Shown here piece by piece: positions 52,553 through 61,722 of a DNA stretch of 64,000 nt (position 1 is its first letter; each line of letters starts with the position of its first letter). The notes beneath the pieces were generated by a model. It was not told the origin of the DNA. It saw nothing but the letters and a program-made list of their open reading frames with translations, and did not search any database. The DNA is taken from contig CBIHLM010000013.1 in assembly GCA_966210515.1 (NCBI GenBank), forward strand, positions 14,728 through 78,727, in the 5' to 3' direction. The translations under genes were made by a program, and so were the position numbers. This DNA comes from Paradesertivirga sp966210515 (GTDB lineage Bacteria; Bacteroidota; Bacteroidia; Sphingobacteriales; Sphingobacteriaceae).

Positions 52553-52708
52553 ATGAATAAGATTCTTATTGCAATAGTGCTTTTTCTGGGGATGGGTAAG
52601 GCGGGATCAGGCCAAATGAAGGATAGCTTGAACACCGATAACTGGAATTACTTAATACTGAATATGATAGCGTGGCTTAGAAAAGGAGCCATAGCTGAAG
52701 AGTTTTAG
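52553..52708 (+). pseudogene. Short ORF with signal peptide, possible gene remnant
   Basis: A 51-codon ORF whose first about 21 residues form a good signal peptide (MNKILIAIVLFLGMGKAGSG Q). A 30-residue tail ends in Phe before a TAG. Nothing after the signal resembles a folded domain. It may be the start of a secreted protein that was truncated, or a genuine small secreted peptide. It lies between the kinase and the DUF5060 protein, with 47 and 20 bases on either side. Confidence 0.3.
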
Positions 52709-52728
52709 ATCTTAAATTATTCTGACAA

Positions 52729-54318
52729 ATGAAGAAATATGTATTATCACTGTGCCTGTTTTTTTTAAGTATTGGCTGTTATGCACAGAATACTGGCGAA
52801 TCAGTCGAAAAGTGGGGTAGATTTGAAAAGATATTAAAAGGCACGAGATCAGGTAATCCCTTTTCAGAAATCAGCTTGACGGCCGAATTTTCTAATGGCA
52901 CCCAAACAATTAAAGCCAATGGATTTTATGATGGAGATGGAGTATATAAAATAAGATTTATGCCTGTTGAAACGGGTACCTGGAAATACGTAACAACAAG
53001 CAATAGCAAGGAATTAAATAATATTAAAGGAGAGTTTATCTGTGTAAACCCAGGAAAAGATAATCACGGCATGGTTAAAGTTTGGAATACCTATAATTTC
53101 AAATACACTGATGGTAAAATATATTATCCCTTTGGTACCACCATGTATGCCTGGACTCATCAGGGAGAGAAATTGCAAGAGGAAACACTCTTCGCATTGA
53201 AGACATCTGGCTTCAATAAATTGAGAATGTGCGTTTTTCCTAAGTATTACACCAATGTTGAGAATGATCCCGAATTATATCCTTATCAAAAGCTTTCTCA
53301 AAAAAAGGATTCTACCGGAAGGGTTACTTTCAGCTGGAATTTTAAAAAGTTCGACCCAGCCTTTTTTGCTCATCTTGAAAAGCAATTAGATGAACTGAGA
53401 GATATGGGTATCGAAGCAGATCTGATTATTTTCCACCCCTATGATAAAGGAAGATGGGGCTTTGATGATATGGGGAAGGAAAATGATGAGTTTTATTTAA
53501 AATATCTTGTTGCACGTCTTGCTTCATTCCGAAACGTATGGTGGTCGATGGCTAATGAATTTGATTATATCAAAACAAAACCACGTGAAATTTGGGATAA
53601 CTATTCGAAAGTTGTCAGCGACAACGACCCTTATAAACACTTGCTTTCTATTCATAACGGCAGTATCTACTTTGATAATTCTAAACCGTTTATAACCCAT
53701 TTAAGTATTCAAAACAGCTCTGCGGTAGGAGATTTTGGCCGTGCGGGATTATTGCGGGATGCTTTTTTCAAACCCGTAATCTACGATGAAGTGTGTTATG
53801 AGGGAAACCTTACCCAACGATGGGGCAGGCTAAGCGGACAAGAAATGGTTCATGCCGTTTGGCAAGGAGTAATTGCCGGTACGTATGTGACGCATGGCGA
53901 AACCATAAAAGGTGTTGGCGATACAATATCATGGGCTAAAGGCGGAAAGTTTAAAGGAGAAAGTCCTGCACGAATTGCTTTTTTAAGAAACTTAATAGAG
54001 CAGGGACCGGGACCTTTAACGCTTGCCGACAACTGGAAGGATTTGCAAACTGCACAAGTTGACAGCAACTATTACATGATCTATTTTGGAAAGGAAGTCT
54101 TAACCGAATGGAAGTTCAGTTTGCCAAAAAAGAACGGTCCACCTAAGGGCACTAAATTTAAAATAGATGTTATTGATACCTGGAATATGACGGTAACTCC
54201 TTTAACCGATAGTATTGTGACAGCAGCTGCAGATGGATATAGAATATTTGATAAAGATTTAAAAGTTATTAATCTGCCGGGGCGGCCTTTCATTGCGTTG
54301 AGAATCAAACGTTTGTAA
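52729..54318 (+). CDS. DUF5060-containing GH-A type glycoside hydrolase
   Basis: A 529-residue secreted protein, signal peptide ending CYAQ at residue 20. The N-terminal DUF5060-like Ig domain (about 22-108, VEKWGRFEKILKG) precedes a TIM barrel. WWSMANEFDY gives Glu277 as acid/base and VIYDEVCYEG gives Glu354 as nucleophile, the Asn-Glu and Glu pair of clan GH-A. A C-terminal beta domain follows (DUF5605-like). Homologues are usually labelled DUF5060 or DUF4038 proteins. The family is related to the apiosidase-type DUF4038 barrels. It follows the proposed apiose cluster, but its sugar target is unknown. Confidence 0.75.
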   Translation: MKKYVLSLCLFFLSIGCYAQNTGESVEKWGRFEKILKGTRSGNPFSEISLTAEFSNGTQTIKANGFYDGDGVYKIRFMPVETGTWKYVTTSNSKELNNIKGEFICVNPGKDNHGMVKVWNTYNFKYTDGKIYYPFGTTMYAWTHQGEKLQEETLFALKTSGFNKLRMCVFPKYYTNVENDPELYPYQKLSQKKDSTGRVTFSWNFKKFDPAFFAHLEKQLDELRDMGIEADLIIFHPYDKGRWGFDDMGKENDEFYLKYLVARLASFRNVWWSMANEFDYIKTKPREIWDNYSKVVSDNDPYKHLLSIHNGSIYFDNSKPFITHLSIQNSSAVGDFGRAGLLRDAFFKPVIYDEVCYEGNLTQRWGRLSGQEMVHAVWQGVIAGTYVTHGETIKGVGDTISWAKGGKFKGESPARIAFLRNLIEQGPGPLTLADNWKDLQTAQVDSNYYMIYFGKEVLTEWKFSLPKKNGPPKGTKFKIDVIDTWNMTVTPLTDSIVTAAADGYRIFDKDLKVINLPGRPFIALRIKRL

Positions 54319-54548
54319 CAAAGAAGTCAAGGAAAATCTTAACATCAAACTGACAATTATCTCATGTTTAAACCAGTATCCACAGCTGTTACTACCAATA
54401 CCGCTGGTTCCTGGGTTGCAGAACCAGGCAATTACACAGAATGTTGCATGTAAGGACTTTAAATAAAATGTACTATGTGAAAATTCTTTGGAAACTGTAT
54501 TTTTTACACAATAACAGAAGGTTAATACAATGATAAAAACGATAAATT
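54319..54548. other. Intergenic region with a short inverted repeat
   Basis: This 230-base gap has a 7-bp inverted repeat CTGGTTC (54404-54410) / GAACCAG (54421-54427). No T-tract follows, so it is not called a terminator. A 29-codon ORF here lacks any recognisable feature. An internal promoter for the last third of the locus could lie here, but no clear -7/-33 pair was found. Confidence 0.3.
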
Positions 54549-56729
54549 ATGAAATTTAAAATTCTATGTAAACGGGTATTCTTAATTGGATTTTTACTGA
54601 CTTTACTAACTGAAACTGGTATAGCGCAATCTAAAGCCACTTGGATTTGGTACCCAGGCGATTTTGAAGTATGGCTGGGTAACAAAATGCAAAACCGCCG
54701 TACCGAGCGCGGTTCTTTTTTACCTCCTTTCTGGAAGCTCGATAATCACTATGTATTAATCGATTTCCATAAGGTATTCGACTTAAAAGAAGCGGAAGAA
54801 GCTGAACTTTTTGTTGAAGGGCAATACAATGTAAAAGTAGACGGAAAAGCCTTTTTCGGCTATCCTAATAAAATAACTATCCCCGCCGGAAAGCATAAAG
54901 TAAGTCTTAAAGTTTTTTCTCAGGATAAAGTCCCTGCGATTTATGTTCGAGGGAAAAAAGTTGTTTCCGACTCTACATGGTTGGTTACATTTGAGGATAA
55001 AGAGTGGATCGATCAGTCTGGAAAGGTATCAGACCAATCAGGAACAACCTGGTTAAAGGCGGCATCATGGAATTTTGATAGTCCATCAACTCCGCCATCA
55101 AAGTTCGCATTGGCGACAACACCTCAATCGGCCGTAAATAGTCAAAAGAGCGGTAATTCTACAGTTTACGATTTTGGTAAAGAGACTTTTGGCTTTGTGA
55201 AAATGCATGGATTGAAAGGGAAGGGCCGGGTTGAACTTTATTATGGCGAATCGAGAGAAGAGGCTTTAAGTAAAGAGCATGCGGAGACGCTGGATATGCT
55301 CGATATCAATTTCTCTCAGAAACAAGATTCGACAACCGTGCTTACCAAAGCATTCAGATATGTAAATGTTGTTGTGCCTCAGGGTTTAACGCTCGATTCA
55401 GTTTCCATGCTGTACGAATATCTTCCGGTTGCGGATAAGGGTGGATTCCGTTGCTCGGATGAGGAGATCAATAAGATTTATGATGTAGCAAAATATACCT
55501 TCCATTTAAACACAAGAGAGTTTTTTATCGATGGAATAAAACGCGACCGCTGGATTTGGTCGGGAGATGCATACCAGAGCTACCTGATGAATTATTACCT
55601 GTTGTTTGACTCGCCGTCGGTATCACGTACGCTTCTGGCTTTACGCGGAAAAGATCCGGTAACGAGTCACATTAATACCATTATGGATTATACGTTTTAT
55701 TGGTTCATTGGTATCTACGATTACTACCTGTACACTGGGGATAAGAACTTTATCCAGCAATTCTATCCAAGGATGCAAAGTTTGATGGAATATTGTTTAT
55801 CGCGCAGAAACGCTAATGGTATGATGGAAGGCCTTGCAGGCGATTGGGTTTTTATTGATTGGGCTGATGGGTTAAGCAAAAAGGGTGAAGTGAGTTTTGA
55901 GCAAATGCTGTTAGCGCGGAGCCTTGAAGCAATGGCAATCAGTGCAGAAATAGCAAAAGATGATGCCGGTGCAGCACGTTACAAGAAATTAGCATCAGAA
56001 CTTAAAACCAAAATATTTGCCAACTATTGGAGCGATGAAAAACATGCTTTGGTACACAGCCGCGTGGACGGTAAGCAAACCGACAATGTAACCCGCTATG
56101 CAAACATGTTCGGTATTTTCTTCAACTATTTTAACGAATCGCAGAAGCAGGATGTTAAACAACATGTGCTGCTGAACGATAAAATTCAAAAAATTACTAC
56201 GCCATACATGCGCTTTTACGAACTTGAGGCATTATGTGCTATGGGCGAGCAACCTTACGTTCTGAAAGAAATGAAGGACTACTGGGGCGGCATGTTAAAA
56301 TTGGGTGCAACTTCTTTCTGGGAACAATACGATCCTACAAAAAAAGGGGCCGAACATTACGCGATGTACGGTCGCGAGTTTGGGAAAAGTCTTTGCCATG
56401 CATGGGGAGCAAGTCCGCTATATTTATTAGGTAAGTATTACTTAGGCGTTAAGCCATTATCTCCGGCGTATCAAACCTGGGTTGTTGAGCCTAATTTAGG
56501 CGGACTGAAATGGATGGAAGGAAAAGTGCCAACTCCAAACGGAGAGATTTTTGTGTATGCAAGTACGTCAGAAGTTAAGGTGAAATCTCCGGTCGGAATA
56601 GGAACTCTTCGTTTGAAAAGTAAATCAAAGCCTAGTGTAAAAGGCGCCAAAGTACAATCTATTGGAAATGGAACTTATGAAATTACTATCCCGAAAGGGA
56701 AGGAGTATGTAGTAAAATATAGCTTATAA
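54549..56729 (+). CDS. GH78-like alpha-L-rhamnosidase (third, short form)
   Basis: A 726-residue secreted enzyme, signal peptide ending IAQ at about residue 27. It lacks the fibronectin-like N-terminal domain of the other two GH78 genes; the beta-sandwich (about 30-195) leads to VYDFGKETFGFVKMHGLKG and then the helical barrel. The active-site segment FFIDGIKRDRWIWSGDAYQ (325-343) is the rhamnosidase form with Asp-Arg-x-x-Trp-x-Gly-Asp. The final beta domain ends with GTLRLKSKSK. It is a six-hairpin glycosidase of the GH78 group, and L-rhamnose or a similar 6-deoxy sugar is the likely glycone. It is followed one base later by the enolase-superfamily gene. Confidence 0.83.
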   Translation: MKFKILCKRVFLIGFLLTLLTETGIAQSKATWIWYPGDFEVWLGNKMQNRRTERGSFLPPFWKLDNHYVLIDFHKVFDLKEAEEAELFVEGQYNVKVDGKAFFGYPNKITIPAGKHKVSLKVFSQDKVPAIYVRGKKVVSDSTWLVTFEDKEWIDQSGKVSDQSGTTWLKAASWNFDSPSTPPSKFALATTPQSAVNSQKSGNSTVYDFGKETFGFVKMHGLKGKGRVELYYGESREEALSKEHAETLDMLDINFSQKQDSTTVLTKAFRYVNVVVPQGLTLDSVSMLYEYLPVADKGGFRCSDEEINKIYDVAKYTFHLNTREFFIDGIKRDRWIWSGDAYQSYLMNYYLLFDSPSVSRTLLALRGKDPVTSHINTIMDYTFYWFIGIYDYYLYTGDKNFIQQFYPRMQSLMEYCLSRRNANGMMEGLAGDWVFIDWADGLSKKGEVSFEQMLLARSLEAMAISAEIAKDDAGAARYKKLASELKTKIFANYWSDEKHALVHSRVDGKQTDNVTRYANMFGIFFNYFNESQKQDVKQHVLLNDKIQKITTPYMRFYELEALCAMGEQPYVLKEMKDYWGGMLKLGATSFWEQYDPTKKGAEHYAMYGREFGKSLCHAWGASPLYLLGKYYLGVKPLSPAYQTWVVEPNLGGLKWMEGKVPTPNGEIFVYASTSEVKVKSPVGIGTLRLKSKSKPSVKGAKVQSIGNGTYEITIPKGKEYVVKYSL

Positions 56730-56730
56730 T

Positions 56731-57804
56731 ATGACAAAAATTAAAAATTACGCCATCTATTCCGCGAAAGCAAAGCTGGAAAAACCAATTTCCGATGCCA
56801 CCCATACATTGACTGAAATATCTTTTATGGTAGTTCGTATCACCCTCAACGCAGGTATTGTAGGGGAGTCTTATTTGCTTAGCTTTCAATACAGCCCCGC
56901 TGCAATTGCGGGCGCTTTAAAGGATGTCGGCGAGATGCTTATCGGCGAGCAGGTTTATAATACGGTTAAAACTTTCGAAAGAATTAACCATGCCAACGAG
57001 TATTTCGGAATGGAAGGTATAAATCGATGGGCCCAGGCGGCCTATAATATCGCTATGTGGGATGCCTGGTGCAAAACTTTAAAACAACCCATTTGGAAGG
57101 TACTTGGTTGTTCCCGCACTGAGGTTCCAATTTATGGAAGCGGTGGCTGGATTTCTTATACCGTTGAAGAATTGATTGATGAAGTGAGCAATTATAAGTC
57201 GAGGGGATTTAAAGCTGTAAAAATAAAAGTAGGTAAACCCGACTGGAAGGAAGATCTGGAACGACTGAAGCTGGTGCGGGGAGCGGTTGGTAACGAAATT
57301 AATATTATGATGGATGCCAACCAGGGTATGCAGGTTCCCTCGGCTATTCAGTTGGCAAGGGCTGCCAGAGGCTTGAATATTCATTGGTTTGAAGAACCTA
57401 TTGATCATACGGATTTCGCCGGATATCAACAACTAAGAACTCAGGCAGGTATTTCTTTAGCTATGGGAGAGAGGGAATATTCAACCCTTCCCTTACGAGA
57501 ATTGTTGGTTAGAAATGCCATTGATATCTGGCAGCCTGATATTTTAAGATTGGGAGGTGTGGAAGCCTGGCGCAATAGTGCTGCTTTAGCAGGGAGTTTC
57601 AATATTCCTGTGTTGCCGCATTATTATAAAGATTATGATATTCCATTGCTTTGCACGATCCCGAACGGTGCAGGAGCAGAATCCTTCGACTGGATCGATC
57701 CATTAATTGATCATCCTATCGAAATCAAAAATGGAATGGCGAGTCCGCATAACCGCCCGGGCTGGGGATTTGGATTTAAGGACGAGTGTTTAGTGGAGGT
57801 GTAG
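56731..57804 (+). CDS. Enolase-superfamily sugar-acid dehydratase/racemase (MR/MLE family)
   Basis: A 357-residue cytoplasmic protein of the mandelate racemase group. KAVKIKVGK carries Lys164 and Lys166 (the K-x-K base). The metal ligands are Asp195 in MMDANQG, Glu221 in FEEP and Glu247 in MGERE. His297 in LPHYYKD, with Asp270, is the second base. This set supports dehydration of an acid sugar. L-rhamnonate, L-fuconate or galactonate are typical substrates; none can be chosen from sequence. It starts one base after the rhamnosidase-like gene, so L-rhamnonate is attractive. Confidence 0.85.
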   Translation: MTKIKNYAIYSAKAKLEKPISDATHTLTEISFMVVRITLNAGIVGESYLLSFQYSPAAIAGALKDVGEMLIGEQVYNTVKTFERINHANEYFGMEGINRWAQAAYNIAMWDAWCKTLKQPIWKVLGCSRTEVPIYGSGGWISYTVEELIDEVSNYKSRGFKAVKIKVGKPDWKEDLERLKLVRGAVGNEINIMMDANQGMQVPSAIQLARAARGLNIHWFEEPIDHTDFAGYQQLRTQAGISLAMGEREYSTLPLRELLVRNAIDIWQPDILRLGGVEAWRNSAALAGSFNIPVLPHYYKDYDIPLLCTIPNGAGAESFDWIDPLIDHPIEIKNGMASPHNRPGWGFGFKDECLVEV

Positions 57805-58324
57805 AATAATTAAATACCGACCCTTTTTTGAATTACTTGGGCGCATTTAATTGCGGCAGCCAGTATTTCTTCATTCTCTACACCTTTGTTAATCCTAAGC
57901 TGCTAAGACTTGAAATTGGTAACAGGTTTGACACTGGTTTGGCATCGATCCAACTGTAAAGAAATATCATGAAGAGTCCTGCTGGGTTTGCTTTTGAAAG
58001 AACATACATAATTTAATACGTTGAAAAGCGCACATATTAAATTACCTGGTTTGACAGACCCAGCCAATACCCCATTGCCATTTCCTTTTGATGTTCAGAA
58101 CCCAAATTGTAATTAATACAATATTATCAGGAAGCAATGATTTTAAATGGCTTTTCCTGATAATATATCGCGCTAAATGAATCATTTGCTACATGCCCTA
58201 AGGCAATATTGTATAATACATAGAGAACATGATATAAAAAAATAGTTTGTGCCAATTCTATCTTTGTTAATAAGCGTTTCGCAAATTATAAGCTGCAAAC
58301 CATTAACTACCCGAACACATTTTG
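57805..58324. promoter_or_regulatory. Largest intergenic region; probable regulatory region before the LacZ-type gene
   Basis: A 520-base gap with no credible ORF. It holds a perfect 13-bp inverted repeat (58121-58166, listed separately), a directly repeated GGTTTGACA at 57925-57933 and 58048-58056, and TATCTTTG at 58259-58266, which fits the -7 consensus TAnnTTTG. The length and these elements make it the best candidate for a regulated promoter in the last part of the window. No -33 box at the right spacing was found. Confidence 0.45.
58121..58166. promoter_or_regulatory. Perfect 13-bp inverted repeat
   Basis: ATATTATCAGGAA at 58121-58133 and TTCCTGATAATAT at 58154-58166 are exact reverse complements with a 20-base spacer. 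Centre-to-centre spacing is 33 bp, about three helical turns. No T-run follows, and it lies about 160 bases before the start codon. It could be an operator for a dimeric regulator or an RNA hairpin in the leader. Confidence 0.55.
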
Positions 58325-61300
58325 ATGAAAATACTGCTATCGCTCACATTTCTTTTCATTCTTACTACAACCAACGCTCAGCTGGTAGACAAAACTCCTG
58401 CTGCTGTTCCGGTAGTTCCAACTGTCTATAATCGTGAGCCCTGGGAAGATCCTCTTGTTAGCGGGATTAACCGGGAGCCATCCAGAGCTACGGCTTATTC
58501 ATTTTCTTCAGTAGCAGATGCTTTAAAAGGCGAACGCACAAAATCTACAAGAATGATTTCCCTTAATGGCGAGTGGGATTTTTCTTTTGCCATAAAGCCA
58601 TCTGATGCACCTAAAGACTTTTACAAAACCCGCGTAAGTGGATGGAAAAAAATTGAAGTCCCCAGTAATTGGGAGATGAAAGGTTATGATAAACCAATTT
58701 ATAAAAGCGCGGTTTACCCTTTTCGCCCGGTTAACCCGCCTTATGTACCGCAAGATTATAATGCAGTAGGATCTTATCAGAGAACTTTTAGCATTCCGGA
58801 TAACTGGAAGAATATGAACGTCACTCTCCATTTCGGAGGGGTGAGTTCTGCTTACAAAGTATGGGTTAATGGTAAATTTTTAGGCTATGCTGAAGATAGT
58901 TTTTTAGCATCTGAGTTTAATGTAACGCCATATCTTCAGACCGGAGAAAATATTGTATCAGTACAAGTAATCCGCTGGAGCGACGGCAGTTTCCTTGAAG
59001 ATCAGGATCACTGGCGTTTAAGCGGAATCCAAAGAGAAGTTCTTTTACTGGCCGAACCAAAACTGCGGATTGCAGATTTCCACTGGCAGGCAAAACTGGA
59101 TAAAGACTACAAAGATGCTGTTTTCAGCATTCGTCCAAGAATTGAAAATTTAACAGGTAAAGAAGTAAAAGGATATAAAATACAGGCTCATTTGTTCGAT
59201 AAGAACGGCAAACCTGTTTTTCAGAAACCTTTAGAAAGAACCGCGGAAAGCATTATTAATGAAATATATCCAAGATTGGATAATGTTAAGTTCGGCTTGC
59301 TTGAAACTACAGTTAAAAACCCGGCTAAATGGAGCGATGAAGAACCTAACTTGTATACAGTAGTCCTTTCTTTGCAGGATAGTACAGGAAATGTTCTTGA
59401 AGCAAAAAGCTGCAAAGTTGGGTTTAGGAGTATCGAGTTTTCTAAAACAGACAGCAAATTGCTTATAAATGGTAAGGTGACTTACCTGTATGGTGTTAAC
59501 CGACCTGATCACCATCCTACAAAAGGAAAAGCCTTAAGCCGGGAGGATATTCTTGAAGATGTACGTACCATAAAGCGTTTTAATTTCAACTGTATCCGAA
59601 CCAGTCATTACCCGATGGATCCGTATTTATACGATTTATGCGACGAATACGGGATTCTTGTGATCGATGAAGCCAATCTTGAGACCCACGGTTTGGGAGG
59701 CAAATTGAGTAACGATCCGCAGTGGACAGGCGCCTATTTAGAACGGAGCAATCGCATGGTAATGCGTGATAAAAATCACCCGAGTATTATCATTTGGAGT
59801 TTAGGAAATGAAGCCGGTCGTGGCCCGAATCACGCCGCGATGGCCGAATGGATTCACGATTTCGATATAACCCGCCCCGTTCATTATGAACCTGCGATGG
59901 GTAACCCAAGGCTTGAAGGATATATTGATCCTTCAGACCCACGGTATTTGAAATCAAATGATCATTCTCATCGCATCCAAAATCCTCAGGATTCTTATTA
60001 CGTTGATATTGTAAGCAGGATGTATCCCAGTATTTATACTCCAAAGCTTTTGGTCGATCAGAATAATAATGATAAGCGACCGATCTTTTTTGTGGAATAT
60101 GCGCATGCCATGGGAAATTCTGTAGGAAACATGAAAGATTTTTGGGATGTATTTCGTTCAACCCCAAGAGTTATCGGTGGTGCTATCTGGGAATTTAAAG
60201 ATCAGGGCTTATTGAAAAAAGATAGTGCTGGAGTTGAATTCTATGCTTATGGTGGCGATTTCGGCGAAAAGTATTTCGACAATTTCACCATCAAAGGTGT
60301 AGTAGCATCAGATGGAAGACCCAAAGCTCCGATGTTTGAATGTAAACGTGTTTATCAGGGTGCGCAAACAGAATTGCTGGATGCGGCTAAAGGACTTATA
60401 AAAATAACAAACCGCCATTCGGTAAAATCATTGGGTTCTTATACAGTTAACCTCATAGTGCGCGAAGATGGAAAGGTTGTAGTAAATAAAATTCTTCCTA
60501 AAATCAATCTTGCCGCAGGAGAAAGTAAAAACATAAGTATCGGCGGATATTTGCCTAAAATAAAGCCGGGCTCAGAATATTTAGCCGACATCCATTTTAC
60601 GTTAGCTGCTGATGAGTTATGGGCTCCAAAAGGATTTGAAGTAGCTTCAAATCAGTTTGCTTTAACAGGTTTAGCGGAGCCGAGAATGATAAAACGTTCG
60701 CCTTATCCATCGATAACATTAAATGAAAACTCGTCGGGCTATCAATTAACAGGAAAGACGTTTAACATTTCCTTCGATAAGAAAAATGGTGCCTTAACAT
60801 CGTTTAAATCAAATGGAAAAGAGCAGATTTTTGCTCCTTTATTGCCGGATTTCACACGTCCTCAAACCGATAACGACAAGCGAGGATGGAAAACGCATCG
60901 TAAATTGAAGCAATGGTTTTCTCCTGATCTGAAATTAAAAAATATATCTGCTGATCAAACTACTGCGGGTACTGTTCAAATTAAGAGTTCATATTCCCTA
61001 ATTAATGACAGTGCTGCTGTCGATGTAATTTACACCCTTAATGGGGATGGCGTTTTAAAAGTTGATTATTCTTTGAGAGCAAAACCGGGCCTTCCAAATA
61101 TCCCGAAAGTTGGGATGCAGGGAGCTATTGCCCGGAATTACGATAACATCAACTGGTATGGAAAAGGCCTTCTCGAAAATTATATCGACCGGAATTACGG
61201 CTTTGATGCTGCAATCTATTCTCAAAATATCTATGACTTTATGGAGCCTTATGCTGTTCCACAGGAAAATGGAAATCGTACCGATGTACGCTGGATGTAT

Positions 61301-61615
61301 TTGTCTGATAAAAATAAAACTGAGGGTTTGTTGGTAGTGGCCGACAGTCTTTTGAGTATGAGCGCATGGCCTTACACGGAAGAAAATATTGTCAGTGCGA
61401 AACATACCAATAAATTAAAAGACGCTGGTTATATCACATTAAATATTGATCTGATTCAAATGGGAGTAGGCGGAAATGATAGCTGGAGTGATGTTGCGGC
61501 ACCTCTTGAGAAATATCAAATCCCGGCAAAGAATTACTCTTATAGTTTTTACTTGTTTCCTGTTAAAGGAAATAAAGGAGAAGTGGGAGCGATTGCAAAG
61601 AAAATAAAGTTTTAA
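58325..61615 (+). CDS. Glycoside hydrolase family 2, LacZ-type beta-galactosidase
   Basis: About 1096 residues, starting at ATG 58325 with the signal peptide ending NAQ (residue 19). It has the full five-domain LacZ layout: jelly roll, two Ig-like domains, TIM barrel and the large C-terminal beta-galactosidase small-chain domain (about 820-1090). Glu496 in WSLGNEAG is the acid/base and Glu591 in FFVEYAHAMGNS the nucleophile. The FNCIRTSHYP block (421-430) is also typical. It probably removes terminal beta-galactose from pectin side chains. It is preceded by the largest gap in the window, so it may start its own unit. Confidence 0.93.
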   Translation: MKILLSLTFLFILTTTNAQLVDKTPAAVPVVPTVYNREPWEDPLVSGINREPSRATAYSFSSVADALKGERTKSTRMISLNGEWDFSFAIKPSDAPKDFYKTRVSGWKKIEVPSNWEMKGYDKPIYKSAVYPFRPVNPPYVPQDYNAVGSYQRTFSIPDNWKNMNVTLHFGGVSSAYKVWVNGKFLGYAEDSFLASEFNVTPYLQTGENIVSVQVIRWSDGSFLEDQDHWRLSGIQREVLLLAEPKLRIADFHWQAKLDKDYKDAVFSIRPRIENLTGKEVKGYKIQAHLFDKNGKPVFQKPLERTAESIINEIYPRLDNVKFGLLETTVKNPAKWSDEEPNLYTVVLSLQDSTGNVLEAKSCKVGFRSIEFSKTDSKLLINGKVTYLYGVNRPDHHPTKGKALSREDILEDVRTIKRFNFNCIRTSHYPMDPYLYDLCDEYGILVIDEANLETHGLGGKLSNDPQWTGAYLERSNRMVMRDKNHPSIIIWSLGNEAGRGPNHAAMAEWIHDFDITRPVHYEPAMGNPRLEGYIDPSDPRYLKSNDHSHRIQNPQDSYYVDIVSRMYPSIYTPKLLVDQNNNDKRPIFFVEYAHAMGNSVGNMKDFWDVFRSTPRVIGGAIWEFKDQGLLKKDSAGVEFYAYGGDFGEKYFDNFTIKGVVASDGRPKAPMFECKRVYQGAQTELLDAAKGLIKITNRHSVKSLGSYTVNLIVREDGKVVVNKILPKINLAAGESKNISIGGYLPKIKPGSEYLADIHFTLAADELWAPKGFEVASNQFALTGLAEPRMIKRSPYPSITLNENSSGYQLTGKTFNISFDKKNGALTSFKSNGKEQIFAPLLPDFTRPQTDNDKRGWKTHRKLKQWFSPDLKLKNISADQTTAGTVQIKSSYSLINDSAAVDVIYTLNGDGVLKVDYSLRAKPGLPNIPKVGMQGAIARNYDNINWYGKGLLENYIDRNYGFDAAIYSQNIYDFMEPYAVPQENGNRTDVRWMYLSDKNKTEGLLVVADSLLSMSAWPYTEENIVSAKHTNKLKDAGYITLNIDLIQMGVGGNDSWSDVAAPLEKYQIPAKNYSYSFYLFPVKGNKGEVGAIAKKIKF

Positions 61616-61626
61616 ATATGCGTTTT

Positions 61627-61695
61627 GTCATCTCGACAATAGTAGAGATCTCTTGAGTAAATCGCTTAGATTTCTCTCTCTGCGTTAGAAATGAC
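61627..61695. repeat. Dispersed imperfect inverted repeat (GTCATCTCGAC type)
   Basis: The left arm GTCATCTCGAC...AGTAGAGATCT pairs imperfectly with AGATTTCTC...GTTAGAAATGAC at the right end (61695). It occupies the 107-base gap between the LacZ-type gene and the solute-binding gene. From memory, related elements with GTCAT(T/C)TCGA ends are common in Bacteroidota genomes. Confidence 0.55.
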
Positions 61696-61722
61696 GGACG
61701 TTCTAGTGAAAATAATTTACCA

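Noticed and set aside
54364..54453. A 29-codon ORF in the 54319-54548 gap
   Set aside because: It has no signal, no domain and no clear start context. It is probably chance.
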